In this document: positions 25,301 to 36,183 of the stretch, one piece after another | Numbering within the stretch: position 1 is the stretch's first letter | Layout: each line of letters opens with the position of its first letter | Source of the DNA: Bradyrhizobiaceae bacterium | Lineage (GTDB): Bacteria > Pseudomonadota > Alphaproteobacteria > Rhizobiales > Aestuariivirgaceae | Reading direction: 5' to 3' | DNA: 64,000 nt | NCBI GenBank assembly: GCA_947475225.1 | Contig: CANJMQ010000009.1 | Span: 1-64,000, forward strand | Notes under the pieces: generated by a model | Database searches by the model: none | The model's input: only the letters and a program-made list of their open reading frames with translations | Told to the model about the DNA's origin: nothing | Position numbers and translations under genes: made by a program

Positions 25301-27220
25301 ATGACAGCGGGATCAGGCCCCCGGCAGCGGTTGGACGTCATCACCATCGGGCGGTGTTCGGTCGACCTCTATGGCCAGCAGATCGGCTCCAGGCTGGAAG
25401 ACATCGCCTCCTTCGCCAAGTCGGTGGGGGGCTGCCCGTCAAATATTGCCATCGGCACGGCCCGTCTCGGGCTCAAGTCCGGCCTCATCACCCGGGTGGG
25501 TGACGAGCAGATGGGGCGCTACGTGAGGGAACAGATGGCGCGCGAGGGCGTGGCACTGGACGGGATCGCCACCGACCCTGCGCGGCTCACCTCGCTGGTG
25601 CTGCTCTCGGTCGAGAACGACAAGACCTTCCCCCTGATCTTCTACCGCGACAACTGCGCGGACTCGGCCCTTTCGGAAGCCGACATCGACGAGGACTTCA
25701 TCATGTCCTCAGGCGCCGTGCTGGTGACCGGCACGCATTTCGCCAGGCCGAACACCGATGCGGCGCAGAGAAAGGCCATGCGCATCGCCAGGGCCCATGG
25801 CGCACGCGTGATCCTCGACATCGACTACCGGCCGAACCTGTGGGGCCTTGCGGGCTTGGGCGCGGGCGAGGAGCGCTACATCAAGTCGGACAAGGTGTCC
25901 GAGCACATGAGGTCGATCCTGCCCGACTGCGACCTGATCGTCGGCACGGAAGAGGAAGTGCACATCGCGGCAGGTACGGAAGACACGCTGGAGGCGCTGC
26001 GGATCATTCGCCAGCTTTCAAAGGCGGTGATCGTGCTGAAGCGCGGGCCGATGGGCTGCGTGGTCTATCCCGATGCCATTCCCGATGCACTCGACAAGGG
26101 CATCGTGGGCAAGGGCTTCCCCATCGAGGTCTATAACGTGCTGGGCGCGGGCGACAGCTTCATGTCCGGCTTCCTGCGCGGCTGGCTCCGTGGCGAGGAT
26201 TATGCGACGAGCGCCACATGGGCCAATGCCTGCGGTGCCTTCGCGGTGTCGCGGCTTCTGTGCTCGCCCGAGATCCCGACATGGGAGGAGCTGCAGTATT
26301 TCCTGACGCATGGCAGCGAGCACCGGGCGCTGCGCAAGGACGAGGCAATCAACCACGTGCATTGGGCGACCACGCGGCGCAAGCAGCCGGACCAGCTTCT
26401 GGCCTTCGCCATCGACCACCGCATGCAGATGGAGAAGATGGCCGATGATGCGGGCGCACCGCGCACGCGCCTCAACGACTTCAAGCGACTGGCCATGCGG
26501 GCCATTGGTCGCGTGTCCAAGGGCGAGCCCGGCTATGGCACGCTGCTCGACGATGTCTATGGCCGCGAGGCGATGTTCGATGCCGCGAAGCTGGGGTTGT
26601 GGGTGGGCCGCCCGCTGGAACAGCCGGGCTCGCGCCCGTTGCGCTTCGAGTTCACGCAGGATGTGGGCGCAAGGCTGGTCGACTGGCCGGTGACGCACAC
26701 CATCAAGTGCCTCGCCTTCTATCACCCGGATGATCCGAGAGAAATGAAGGACGAGCAGGCGCAGACGCTGCGGACGCTCTATGAGGCGGCGCGCAAGGTG
26801 GGGCGCGAACTGCTGGTCGAGATCATCGCCGGCAAGAACGGCCCCCTTGACGACATGACCATCGCGCGCGCCATGACGGAACTCTATGCCCTTGGCATCA
26901 AGCCCGACTGGTGGAAGCTGGAGCCGCAGGCCTCCGCGAGGGCCTGGGAGAACATCGCGGACGTGATCGACAAGAATGATCCGTGGTGCCGTGGCGTGGT
27001 GCTGCTGGGCCTTGACGCGCCGGAGGACGAACTTGCCAGAGGCTTTGCGGCGGTGGCGGGACAGCCCATCGTCAAGGGCTTCGCGGTGGGGCGGACGATC
27101 TTCAGCAGTGCCGCGCAGGCGTGGTTGCGCGGCGAGATGACGGATGAGCAGGCGGTTGCTGACATGGCGGTGCGGTTTCAGGCGCTTGTGGAAATATGGA
27201 ATAAGGCGAGGGCGGCGTGA
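25301..27220 (+). CDS. iolC: 5-dehydro-2-deoxygluconokinase fused to C-terminal DUF2090 (predicted phosphoaldolase) domain
   Basis: PfkB N-terminus (DVITIGRCSVDLYGQQIG, NVLGAGDSFMSGFLRGWL) followed by about 300 aa DUF2090-like (LAFAIDHRMQMEKMAD...KCLAFYHPDDPREMKDEQ...VKGFAVGRTIFSSAAQAWLRG). Confidence 0.93.
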   Translation: MTAGSGPRQRLDVITIGRCSVDLYGQQIGSRLEDIASFAKSVGGCPSNIAIGTARLGLKSGLITRVGDEQMGRYVREQMAREGVALDGIATDPARLTSLVLLSVENDKTFPLIFYRDNCADSALSEADIDEDFIMSSGAVLVTGTHFARPNTDAAQRKAMRIARAHGARVILDIDYRPNLWGLAGLGAGEERYIKSDKVSEHMRSILPDCDLIVGTEEEVHIAAGTEDTLEALRIIRQLSKAVIVLKRGPMGCVVYPDAIPDALDKGIVGKGFPIEVYNVLGAGDSFMSGFLRGWLRGEDYATSATWANACGAFAVSRLLCSPEIPTWEELQYFLTHGSEHRALRKDEAINHVHWATTRRKQPDQLLAFAIDHRMQMEKMADDAGAPRTRLNDFKRLAMRAIGRVSKGEPGYGTLLDDVYGREAMFDAAKLGLWVGRPLEQPGSRPLRFEFTQDVGARLVDWPVTHTIKCLAFYHPDDPREMKDEQAQTLRTLYEAARKVGRELLVEIIAGKNGPLDDMTIARAMTELYALGIKPDWWKLEPQASARAWENIADVIDKNDPWCRGVVLLGLDAPEDELARGFAAVAGQPIVKGFAVGRTIFSSAAQAWLRGEMTDEQAVADMAVRFQALVEIWNKARAA

Positions 27221-27231
27221 CCTCTACATTC

Positions 27232-27308
27232 CGTCACCCCGGCGAAAGCCGGGGCCCCGCTTTGGGCGCCGGAAGGAAGCTGGGTCCCGGCTTTCGCCGG
27301 GATGACGG
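27232..27308. repeat. Double palindromic repeat between iolC and iolD
   Basis: CGTCACCCCGGCGAAAGCCGGGGCCCC...GGGTCCCGGCTTTCGCCGGGATGACG; two stem units in inverted arrangement. Confidence 0.85.
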
Positions 27309-27346
27309 CAAATAACAAGATACGGAATTCCTCGAGGAGCGTTCAC

Positions 27347-29200
27347 ATGAGCAAGACCATTCGTCTCACCGCCGCGCAGGCGCTCGTCAGATTCATGACG
27401 GCGCAGATGACCGTGGTCGACGGCAAGAAGGTGCCGATCTTCGCCGGCATGTGGGCAATCTTCGGGCATGGCAATGTGGCCGGCATGGGCGAGGCGCTGT
27501 GGCATGTGCGGGACGAACTCCCCACCTATCGCGGCCAGAACGAGCAGTCGATGGCGCATGCCGCCATCGCCTATGCCAAGGCGATGCGGCGGCGTCGCAT
27601 GATGGCCTGCACCACCTCCATCGGCCCCGGCGCCATCAACATGGTGACGGCGGCTGCCGTGGCGCATGTCGATCGCATTCCGCTGCTGCTGATCCCCGGC
27701 GACATCTTTGCCAGCCGCCGGCCGGACCCGGTGCTGCAGCAGGCGGAGGACTTCGGTGATGGTACGGTTTCCGTCAATGACTGCTTCAAGCCCGTGTCGC
27801 GCTATTTCGACCGCATCATGCGGCCCGAGCAGCTGATCCCGGCCTTGAACCGCGCCATGGTGGTGCTGACCGACCCTGCCGAATGCGGGCCGGTGACACT
27901 CTCCTTCTGCCAGGATGTGCAGGCCGAGGCCTATGATTACCCTGAGAGCTTTTTCGCGGAGCGACTGTGGAGCCAACGCCGGATCCGCCCCGACGAGACC
28001 GAGCTGGGCGATGCCGTGGCAGCGCTGCGCGCGGCGAAGAAGCCCGTCATCATCGCAGGTGGCGGCGTGCTGTTCTCGGAAGCCTCCGCCACGCTGGCGA
28101 ATTTCGCGGCAACGCACGGCATCCCGGTGATGGAGACGCAAGGCGGCAAGTCCTCGCTGCCCTTCACTGATCCCTTGAACATGGGCGCCGTCGGCGTCAC
28201 CGGCACGGGGGCTGCGAACCGGCTGTGCGAGGAGGCCGACGTGATTCTCGCAGTGGGAACCAGGCTGCAGGATTTCACCACCGGTTCCTGGGCGCTGTTC
28301 CAGAACCCGGGGAAAACCATCATCGGCCTCAACGCCCAGGTTTTCGACGCCACCAAGCACCGTGCATTGCCGCTGGTGGCTGATGCGCGGATGGGCCTCG
28401 AGGAGCTTTCCGCCAATCTTGCCGGATGGGCGCCGCCCAAGGCGTGGACGGCGGATGCCAAGGCAGGCTTCAAGGCGTGGATGGCCACCGCAGATACCTA
28501 CACCGCGCCCACCAATGCCGAGCGGCCGTCGGATGCGCAGGTGATTGGCGCCGTGCAGCGTGCGCTCGGACGCGAAGTGTCTTTGATGGGAGCATCGGGT
28601 GGCTTGCCGGGCGAGCTGCACAAGCTGTGGCAGGCGAGCTATCCGTCCTCCTATCATCTCGAATATGGCTTCTCCTGCATGGGTTATGAAATCCCCGGCG
28701 GCATCGGCATGAAAATGGCGCAGCCTGACCGCGAGGTCGTGGTCATGGTGGGCGACGGCAGCTACATGATGATGAATTCGGAGCTCGCCACCTCCGTGAT
28801 GATGGGGGTGAAGCTCACCATCGTGCTGCTCGACAACCGGGGCTATGGCTGCATCAACCGGCTGCAGCATGCCTGTGGCGGGGAGCGCTTCAACAATCTC
28901 TATGACTACAACACCTTCCAGCAGGAAACTCCGCAGATCGACTTCGTGATGCATGCGCGTTCACAGGGGGCGATTGCGGTGAAGGCGTCGTCGCTGGCCG
29001 AGCTGGAAGCCGCGCTGGTGGAGGCGAAGGCGGCGCCGCGCACCATGGTGATCGTCATCGATACCGACCCGATGATCTCCACCGATGCCGGTGGACATTG
29101 GTGGGAAGTGGCGGTACCGGAAGTATCCGTCAGGCCGCAGGTGAACGCGGCGCGCAAGAAATATGAAGCCGCCCTGGCAAAGCAGCGCGTGGGCGACTGA
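27347..29200 (+). CDS. iolD: 3D-(3,5/4)-trihydroxycyclohexane-1,2-dione acylhydrolase
   Basis: TPP-enzyme; IFGHGNVAGMGEALWHVRDELPTYRGQNEQSMAHAAIAYAKAMRRRRMMACTTSIGPGA; GDGSYMMMNSELATSVMMG. Confidence 0.95.
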   Translation: MSKTIRLTAAQALVRFMTAQMTVVDGKKVPIFAGMWAIFGHGNVAGMGEALWHVRDELPTYRGQNEQSMAHAAIAYAKAMRRRRMMACTTSIGPGAINMVTAAAVAHVDRIPLLLIPGDIFASRRPDPVLQQAEDFGDGTVSVNDCFKPVSRYFDRIMRPEQLIPALNRAMVVLTDPAECGPVTLSFCQDVQAEAYDYPESFFAERLWSQRRIRPDETELGDAVAALRAAKKPVIIAGGGVLFSEASATLANFAATHGIPVMETQGGKSSLPFTDPLNMGAVGVTGTGAANRLCEEADVILAVGTRLQDFTTGSWALFQNPGKTIIGLNAQVFDATKHRALPLVADARMGLEELSANLAGWAPPKAWTADAKAGFKAWMATADTYTAPTNAERPSDAQVIGAVQRALGREVSLMGASGGLPGELHKLWQASYPSSYHLEYGFSCMGYEIPGGIGMKMAQPDREVVVMVGDGSYMMMNSELATSVMMGVKLTIVLLDNRGYGCINRLQHACGGERFNNLYDYNTFQQETPQIDFVMHARSQGAIAVKASSLAELEAALVEAKAAPRTMVIVIDTDPMISTDAGGHWWEVAVPEVSVRPQVNAARKKYEAALAKQRVGD

Positions 29201-29212
29201 AGGAGAACCGCC

Positions 29213-30010
29213 ATGTCGAAGCTCAAGATCCATCCGACCCGTGACACCGGCCGCATCGTGCATGTGACGCCCGAGAGCGCTGGCTGGAAGCATGTGGGCT
29301 TTGACATCTGGAAGCTGAAGCCGGGAGACGTTGCCGAGGGCGGCGAGCAGGGTCGCGAGGTGTGCCTCGTGTTCATCGGCGGCAAGGGGCATGTGTTCGT
29401 CGGCGCCAAGGACTTCGGCGTGCTGGGCGAGCGCAACTCGCCCTTCGAGGGCAAGCCGTGGTCGGTCTATATCCCTGCCGGTGAACGCTGGAAGGTGACG
29501 GCGGAGAATGCCGTGACGGTGGCCGTGTGCACGGCACCGGGCGAGGGCGGCAAGCACCCGGCCCGCGTCATTCCCCCCGATGGCTTGCATCAGGAGACGC
29601 GCGGCAAGGGCTCCAACACGCGGCACGTCACCAACATCATTCCCGAATGGGACCCCGCCGAAGGGCTGCTCGTCGTCGAGGTCATCACGCCGGGTGGCTG
29701 CACCTCGAGCTACCCGCCGCACAAGCATGACCAGGACAATCTTCCGCACGAGTCACTGCTGGAGGAGACCTACTATCACCGCATCAACCCAGCGCAGGGC
29801 TTCGCCTTCCAGCGCGTCTACACCGACGACCGGTCACTGGATGAGGCCATGGCGGTGGAGGACGGCGACGTGACGCTGGTGCCCAAGGGCTATCACCCTT
29901 GTGCGACGACGCATGGCTATGACCTGTATTACCTGAACGTGATGGCCGGGCCGCAGCGGACGTGGAAATTTCATAACGCGCCCGAGCATGAGTGGCTGCT
30001 GAAGGCGTAG
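29213..30010 (+). CDS. iolB: 5-deoxy-glucuronate isomerase
   Basis: TSSYPPHKHDQDNLPHESLLEETYYHRINPAQGFAFQRVYTDDRSLDEAM. Confidence 0.95.
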   Translation: MSKLKIHPTRDTGRIVHVTPESAGWKHVGFDIWKLKPGDVAEGGEQGREVCLVFIGGKGHVFVGAKDFGVLGERNSPFEGKPWSVYIPAGERWKVTAENAVTVAVCTAPGEGGKHPARVIPPDGLHQETRGKGSNTRHVTNIIPEWDPAEGLLVVEVITPGGCTSSYPPHKHDQDNLPHESLLEETYYHRINPAQGFAFQRVYTDDRSLDEAMAVEDGDVTLVPKGYHPCATTHGYDLYYLNVMAGPQRTWKFHNAPEHEWLLKA

Positions 30011-30037
30011 TTCCAAAGCGCTGAGGGCTGGTGCCGC

Positions 30038-31021
30038 TCACGTCACCTTCAGCGTCTGGCGATACTTCTCCGCATCCCAGTTCACCAACCGGTCCACGTC
30101 CTGCTCCGTCAGCGCCACCAGCGGATCGGTCACTTCCACGCGGCGCATGACGTCGGCGAGGCAGCGGCCCATGGGTTCTATTGCCGGCTTCGCATCGTCG
30201 CGGATGAGCACGCCGACGCCGGGGATGGCGACGAGCGGCGGGTTGCCGTCGAAGGTGGTGGCCACACCGACGCCGAGGAAGACCACGTGGTCAGGATAGA
30301 ACACCGCATGCTGGCCGCGCTTCAGGGCGAGAAGGTCGGTTGCCAGCGCGTGGGTCTCGTCCATGACGGCGGGCTTGTAGGAGGTTCCGGCGCTGAGTTT
30401 CTCGAGCGCGGCGCGATCCACATTTGCTGCAGCGCGGACGGGCCGCGTGACGGCGGCGACCACCTTGTCGAGAACCGCTTCGGCGTCCTCCACGGTATCG
30501 GCTGCCACCGCGAGGCCGTGGTTGCCGAGCACCAGCACGTTGACGCCCTTGCGCATGCGCGTTGCGATGGCGCCTGCCAGTGGCAGGCCAGGGCGGGCAT
30601 AGGGGATGTAGGCCCAGTCGAAATCCTTGAGCTTCTCACCAAGTCGCTGTTCGCCATCGGCACGTATGGCCCAGGCGATGGTGTTGACGCAGTGGACATG
30701 CACCACCACGCGCTGCGGCATCAAGGCGTGCACGGTGGTCTCGATCGAGGGGCGAAGGCCTGTGCTGTTCAGGTCGGTGCGCACGAAAGCAGTGCAGGAT
30801 TCACACGCGGGGTCGTTGTTGGCGAGGGCAGCGAGGATGGCGGCGTGGTCGAGCGGCACGAAGATGTCGCGCGCGGTCGCATCCTTCAGCCATGTGCCCG
30901 AGGCCTTGATCCACATGACCCCCTGGTCCTTGAGGGACGTGTTGCCACCGGCGGCCTGCACCAGAAGCGGATCAGAGCCGACTTTGGCCGAAAGCGCGCG
31001 GAGGCGGTCGAGTTCTACCAT
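30038..31021 (-). CDS. Class II aldolase/adducin family protein
   Basis: QAAGGNTSLKDQGVMWIKASGTWL; VVVHVHCVNTIAWAI; VLVLGNHGLAVAADTVEDAE. Confidence 0.88.
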   Translation of the reverse strand: MVELDRLRALSAKVGSDPLLVQAAGGNTSLKDQGVMWIKASGTWLKDATARDIFVPLDHAAILAALANNDPACESCTAFVRTDLNSTGLRPSIETTVHALMPQRVVVHVHCVNTIAWAIRADGEQRLGEKLKDFDWAYIPYARPGLPLAGAIATRMRKGVNVLVLGNHGLAVAADTVEDAEAVLDKVVAAVTRPVRAAANVDRAALEKLSAGTSYKPAVMDETHALATDLLALKRGQHAVFYPDHVVFLGVGVATTFDGNPPLVAIPGVGVLIRDDAKPAIEPMGRCLADVMRRVEVTDPLVALTEQDVDRLVNWDAEKYRQTLKVT

Positions 31022-31794
31022 TGGAAAGCGTCCATCACGTAATCGGGTTGGGGAGAGAGCGTTGCGGGGTCGTGGCCCGCCGAGATGCCCTGCAGAACGA
31101 GAAGGGTGGCGAAGCCGGCGTTGTGGCCGCCCGCCACGTCATGCTCGGCACTGTCGCCGATGCACAGGATGCGGGCGGGATTGCCGATGAGGCGCGCGGC
31201 CTCCCGGTAGATCTCTGCATAGGGCTTGCCGATCCAGGTGACCGTGCCGCCCATCTCCTGGTAGAGCGCCGCGATGGCGCCCGGCGCGGGCATCAGGCCT
31301 TCAGGCGTCAGCATCAGCTTGTCGGGGTTGCAGCAGACGGCTGGAAGCGTGACACCGGTGAGCCGTTTGCGATAATCGTCGAGCGAGGTTTTCGGCGCGT
31401 TGGAGCCGAGGATGAGGATGATCTCGGCATCGCGCGGATCATCGGTGAATGTGATGCCGTCGAAGCCATAGTCCTCGCCGTCCTTGCCGATGAGGAAGGC
31501 CTTCCTGGCGGTGAGTCTCGAGAAGGCCACCTCGCCGGAGCTGACCGCATCGACGAAGTGATCGCGCGGCACGCCCATCTTCACGAGGCGCTGGCGATTC
31601 GATTGCGCGCGCTTGCCGGAATTGGTCATGACTGCGACGGGGATGCCGAGTGCCTTCAATTCTGTGAGGACTCGCGCCGTGCCGGGGTAGAGCTTCTGGC
31701 CGTCATGGATGACGCCGAACTGATCGATCAGCATGCCATCGAAGCGGGATGCGATCTCGTGGAGGCCACCAATTCGCGTTGCTTCAGTTGGCAT
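31015..31794 (-). CDS. HAD-superfamily hydrolase, subfamily IIA (TIGR01459-like)
   Basis: DGMLIDQFGVIHDGQKLYPGTARVLTELKALGIPVAVMTNSGKR; IGKPYAEIYREAARLIG; CIGDSAEHDVAGGHNAGFAT. Confidence 0.85.
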   Translation of the reverse strand: MPTEATRIGGLHEIASRFDGMLIDQFGVIHDGQKLYPGTARVLTELKALGIPVAVMTNSGKRAQSNRQRLVKMGVPRDHFVDAVSSGEVAFSRLTARKAFLIGKDGEDYGFDGITFTDDPRDAEIILILGSNAPKTSLDDYRKRLTGVTLPAVCCNPDKLMLTPEGLMPAPGAIAALYQEMGGTVTWIGKPYAEIYREAARLIGNPARILCIGDSAEHDVAGGHNAGFATLLVLQGISAGHDPATLSPQPDYVMDAFQW

Positions 31795-33052
31795 GGCCGA
31801 TGCCACGCCATGCAAGTCGCGCGGTGCCGACGGCGGCATGTTCGCTGAGCGAGGGCTTCTCCGGTACGCCGAGTGCCTTGAGGCGGATCGCCGTCCACGC
31901 CGCATTGGCCGCACCTCCGCCCGCCGTGCGGATGCTCTTGAGGGGTGAGGCGCCGAGCTGGCCGAGCTTGGCATAGGCCGCCGCCTCGATGCGGGCGATG
32001 CCTTCGAGAATTCCCTGGAAGAACACGCGCTCATCCGCCGGACGTGGCGTGAGGCGCGGCTGGAAGTTGGGGTCGTTGACGGGGAAGCGTTCGCCGGGCT
32101 TGGGCAGCGGATAATAGTCGAGGCCCGTCGGCACGTTGGGGTCGAGCAGCGGGGTGAGGCGCGCGATGTCTTCCTTGCTGAAATAGGCGCCGATGGCGGC
32201 ACCTCCGGTGTTCGATGCGCCGCCCGCCAGCCATTGCTCGCCGATCCTGTGGCTGTAGATGCCGAACTCGGGTGCGAAGACGGGCTTGGCCGAGAGCAGC
32301 TTGAGCGTCAGCGTGGTGCCGAGCGAGGTGACGCCGTCGCCCGGGTCGGAAGCACCCGATGCGAGGAAGGCAGCGCAGCCGTCGGTGGTTCCGGCGACGA
32401 TGGCGGTGGTGGTCGGAAGACCGAGTTGTGCGGCCATTTCGGCGGTGATGTTGCCGATCTTGGTGCCGGCGGGGACGACGGTGGGGAACAGCGCCACGTC
32501 GAAGCCGGCCTTGCCGATCCATGATGGCCAGTAGCGGGTGATGGGATCGTAGCCGGATTTCAGCGCGTTGTTCTCGTCCGTCACGTCATAGCGGCCGGAG
32601 AGCTTGCCCAGCACCCAGTCGGCCTGGTGGAGGATGCGGGTGCCCTGGCCTGCGAGTTCCATGGCGCGCGCCAAGGGCGAGGTGCCGCCGAGGGCGGCCG
32701 TGTCGCGCGGGGCGACGGCGGCGATCTTCGCGAGCTTCGCAGCCTCGCAGACGTCGTTGTACATCGAGCCAAGGCTCGCCGGGGTGCCGTCGGCATTGAC
32801 CGCGAGAATGGTGCCGGAGGTGCCGTCGATCGAAATGGCGCGCACATGCAGGCCGTCGAGCTTCAACCCCGCGAAGGCGGCCAGCGTGGCGTTCCACCAC
32901 AGCTGCGGGTCCTGCCAGGCGCGGCCAAAATCAGTGATGGGGGCCATGATGGGGGCCACTGACATGGCCATCAGAGTGTTGTGCTGATCGGTGGCGGCGA
33001 TGCGCACGCCCGAGGTTCCGATGTCGATTCCCAATGCGACGGCGGTGGTCAT
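31784..33052 (-). CDS. FGGY-family carbohydrate kinase (ribulokinase-like)
   Basis: ALGIDIGTSGVRIAATD; ISIDGTSGTILAVNADG; IVAGTTDGCAAFLASG. Confidence 0.85.
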   Translation of the reverse strand: MTTAVALGIDIGTSGVRIAATDQHNTLMAMSVAPIMAPITDFGRAWQDPQLWWNATLAAFAGLKLDGLHVRAISIDGTSGTILAVNADGTPASLGSMYNDVCEAAKLAKIAAVAPRDTAALGGTSPLARAMELAGQGTRILHQADWVLGKLSGRYDVTDENNALKSGYDPITRYWPSWIGKAGFDVALFPTVVPAGTKIGNITAEMAAQLGLPTTTAIVAGTTDGCAAFLASGASDPGDGVTSLGTTLTLKLLSAKPVFAPEFGIYSHRIGEQWLAGGASNTGGAAIGAYFSKEDIARLTPLLDPNVPTGLDYYPLPKPGERFPVNDPNFQPRLTPRPADERVFFQGILEGIARIEAAAYAKLGQLGASPLKSIRTAGGGAANAAWTAIRLKALGVPEKPSLSEHAAVGTARLAWRGIGHAN

Positions 33053-34059
33053 GTGTCTTCCATGGCAAGGATGGAGGTGGCGGTCTGCTCATCGGTGATG
33101 ATGACGTTGCACATGCCACCCCGGAGTACGCCCCGCAAGCCCGGCACCTTGGTCTTGCCGCCCGAGGCAATCATGACGCAGGGAATGTCCTTCAGCTTCT
33201 CCGGGCTGAGCGCCACGACACGCTGGTTGAGCGGGTGGTCGACGAGGCGGCCATCGCGGTCGATCCAGTGGGCGGAGATGTCGCCCACGGCACCCACCTT
33301 GAGAAGGTCCTCCACCTCGGCGCGTGTCACCAGGCCCACCCGCGTCATGGTGCAGGTGGGCGTCAACTCACCCACCGACAGGAAGGCGAGGTCGACCCTG
33401 GCGCCGCGCTCGAAGATCTCATGCAGCATGGGCTGGGCCATCAGGAGGTCGCGCGTCGACTGCGTGTCGGTGAGCGCCGGTGCGGCGACATAGTAGCACT
33501 GCGCGCCGACGAGATCGGCGAGATGCGAGGCCGTTTCGTGCGGGTTCATGGCGGAGCCGCGCGTCAGTCCGCCGAGCAGCGATACGATGGAAAGACGGCC
33601 CAGCTGGCGGCGCGGCACGGACTGGATCGAGAGCCTGAGCGTGCGGCCCCAGCCGACGCCCACCGACATGCCGTCCTTCAGCCGCACCGAGAGCGCTGCC
33701 GCCGCGGCGGTGGCGATGACCTGCGGGATCAGTTCCTGGTCGGGCGGGGTCGGCACCACGATGGCCTCCTCGAGGCCATAGCGCTGTACCAGCTTCTCTT
33801 CGAGTTCCACGCAGGAGGCGAGCCTGCCGGTGATGTTGATCTGGACGAGGCCCAGGTCACGCGCCTGGGCCAGAAGGCGGTTCACGCGGGTGCGGTTGAG
33901 GCCGAGCTTCTTGCCGATCTGCGCCTGGGTGAGACCCGCGACGAAATAAAGCCAGGCGGCGCGCGTGGCAAACTGCTCCTCGGGGTCGATCGCCAGACTG
34001 ACGCCGGGGGTAGACAGTGGTTCCGCCGGGGTGCCGCGTGTCTCGCCCTCGTCCATCAT
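33049..34059 (-). CDS. SorC/DeoR-type sugar-binding transcriptional regulator
   Basis: FVAGLTQAQIGKKLGLNRTRVNRLLAQARDLGLVQINI; sugar-binding domain (SVGVGWGRTLRLSIQSVP). Confidence 0.88.
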   Translation of the reverse strand: MMDEGETRGTPAEPLSTPGVSLAIDPEEQFATRAAWLYFVAGLTQAQIGKKLGLNRTRVNRLLAQARDLGLVQINITGRLASCVELEEKLVQRYGLEEAIVVPTPPDQELIPQVIATAAAAALSVRLKDGMSVGVGWGRTLRLSIQSVPRRQLGRLSIVSLLGGLTRGSAMNPHETASHLADLVGAQCYYVAAPALTDTQSTRDLLMAQPMLHEIFERGARVDLAFLSVGELTPTCTMTRVGLVTRAEVEDLLKVGAVGDISAHWIDRDGRLVDHPLNQRVVALSPEKLKDIPCVMIASGGKTKVPGLRGVLRGGMCNVIITDEQTATSILAMEDT

Positions 34060-34063
34060 CGCC

Positions 34064-35118
34064 TCACGACATGCGGTGGAAGGCCGCCCATGGGATGTTG
34101 AGCGCCGCATCATTGGTGAGCGCGTCAAGCAGGGCGGAGGTGAGGGGAAGTGCCTTGGAGTCCAGCATGCCGGTGTTCATCATGGCGCGCAGTGTTGGCG
34201 CCACCGTGACGCCCAGTTCCGCGCCCTCGATGGTGTCGCCCTTCATCGGGCCGTCTTTGGTCTGCTGGTAGGTCAGGCCGCGGCCGAGGTTGTTGCCCAG
34301 CCTGGAGTTGCGGCCTGCCTGGCAGGTGACATAGAGATCACCCGCACCGGGCATGCCCCACACGCTGCTCTGCGTGCCGCCATGGGCGGTGGAGAGCACC
34401 ATCAATTCGCGGATCGCCTGGTCGAAGATGATGGCAGCGGCGTTGTGATTGAAGGCGCGGTTTTCGGTCGCGGCCATCTTCTCCAGATGGCCTGCTGCCC
34501 AGCCGACGCTGATGGCGAAGAAATTCTTGAAAGCGGCGCAGATCTCGACGCCGATGACGTCGGCCGAGATGCGCGGATGATAATAGTCACACTCCAGCAT
34601 GTCGCAGAGTGATTGTGCGAGGGCCAAATCATGCGAGGTGATGACGGTGCCGGTGTGGCGCCTGACCGCCAGCTCGCCTGCGATGCAGGGACCACCGATG
34701 GCGGCAATCTTCAGCGCGATGCCGGTGCGGCGCTTCACTTCGGCTGCGACGCGGTCCGGCAGCGCGGTGAGCCGGTCTGCCTCCGGGTGCATGCCCTTGG
34801 TGATCATCACCACGGGCACGGGACCTTTGAGCGTTTCGCACAGCCGGTCGATGGCCCAGTTGACGCCCGCCGAGCTGATACCGAGGAGCAGGAGGTCGGT
34901 GTCGCTGCCCAGCGCCGTCTCGAACTCGGTGTGCTGGTAGCCCACCACGCCGTCCGGAAGCTTGACGTTGAGCTTGGGATGGCGGCCCGTGGCCTTCACG
35001 CTGTCGATGATCCCGGCGTCGAGATGCGTGCCGACAAGACGCACGGCGTGGCCCCGGTCGCGCAGCGGCAGGCACATGGAGGAGCCCATGACGCCGGCAC
35101 CGAGAATGGTGACGGTGC

Positions 35119-35122
<4 letters not shown>
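34064..35122 (-). CDS. GpsA-like NAD(P)H-dependent glycerol-3-phosphate dehydrogenase family protein
   Basis: VTILGAGVMGSSMCLPLRDRGHAVRLVGT; GPCIAGELAVRRHTGTVI; ISADVIGVEICAAFKNFFAI; GAGDLYVTCQAGRNSRLGNNLGRG. Confidence 0.82.
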
Positions 35123-36171
<1,049 letters not shown>

Positions 36172-36183
36172 TCTTGTGCGGTC

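Noticed and set aside
27224-28954. 576-aa minus-strand ORF
   Set aside because: Antisense to iolD; no recognisable motifs; shadow ORF.
31795-32202. N-terminal extension of ORF 31015-32202
   Set aside because: Overlaps the FGGY kinase in another frame; HAD domain starts at MPTEATRIGG (31794).
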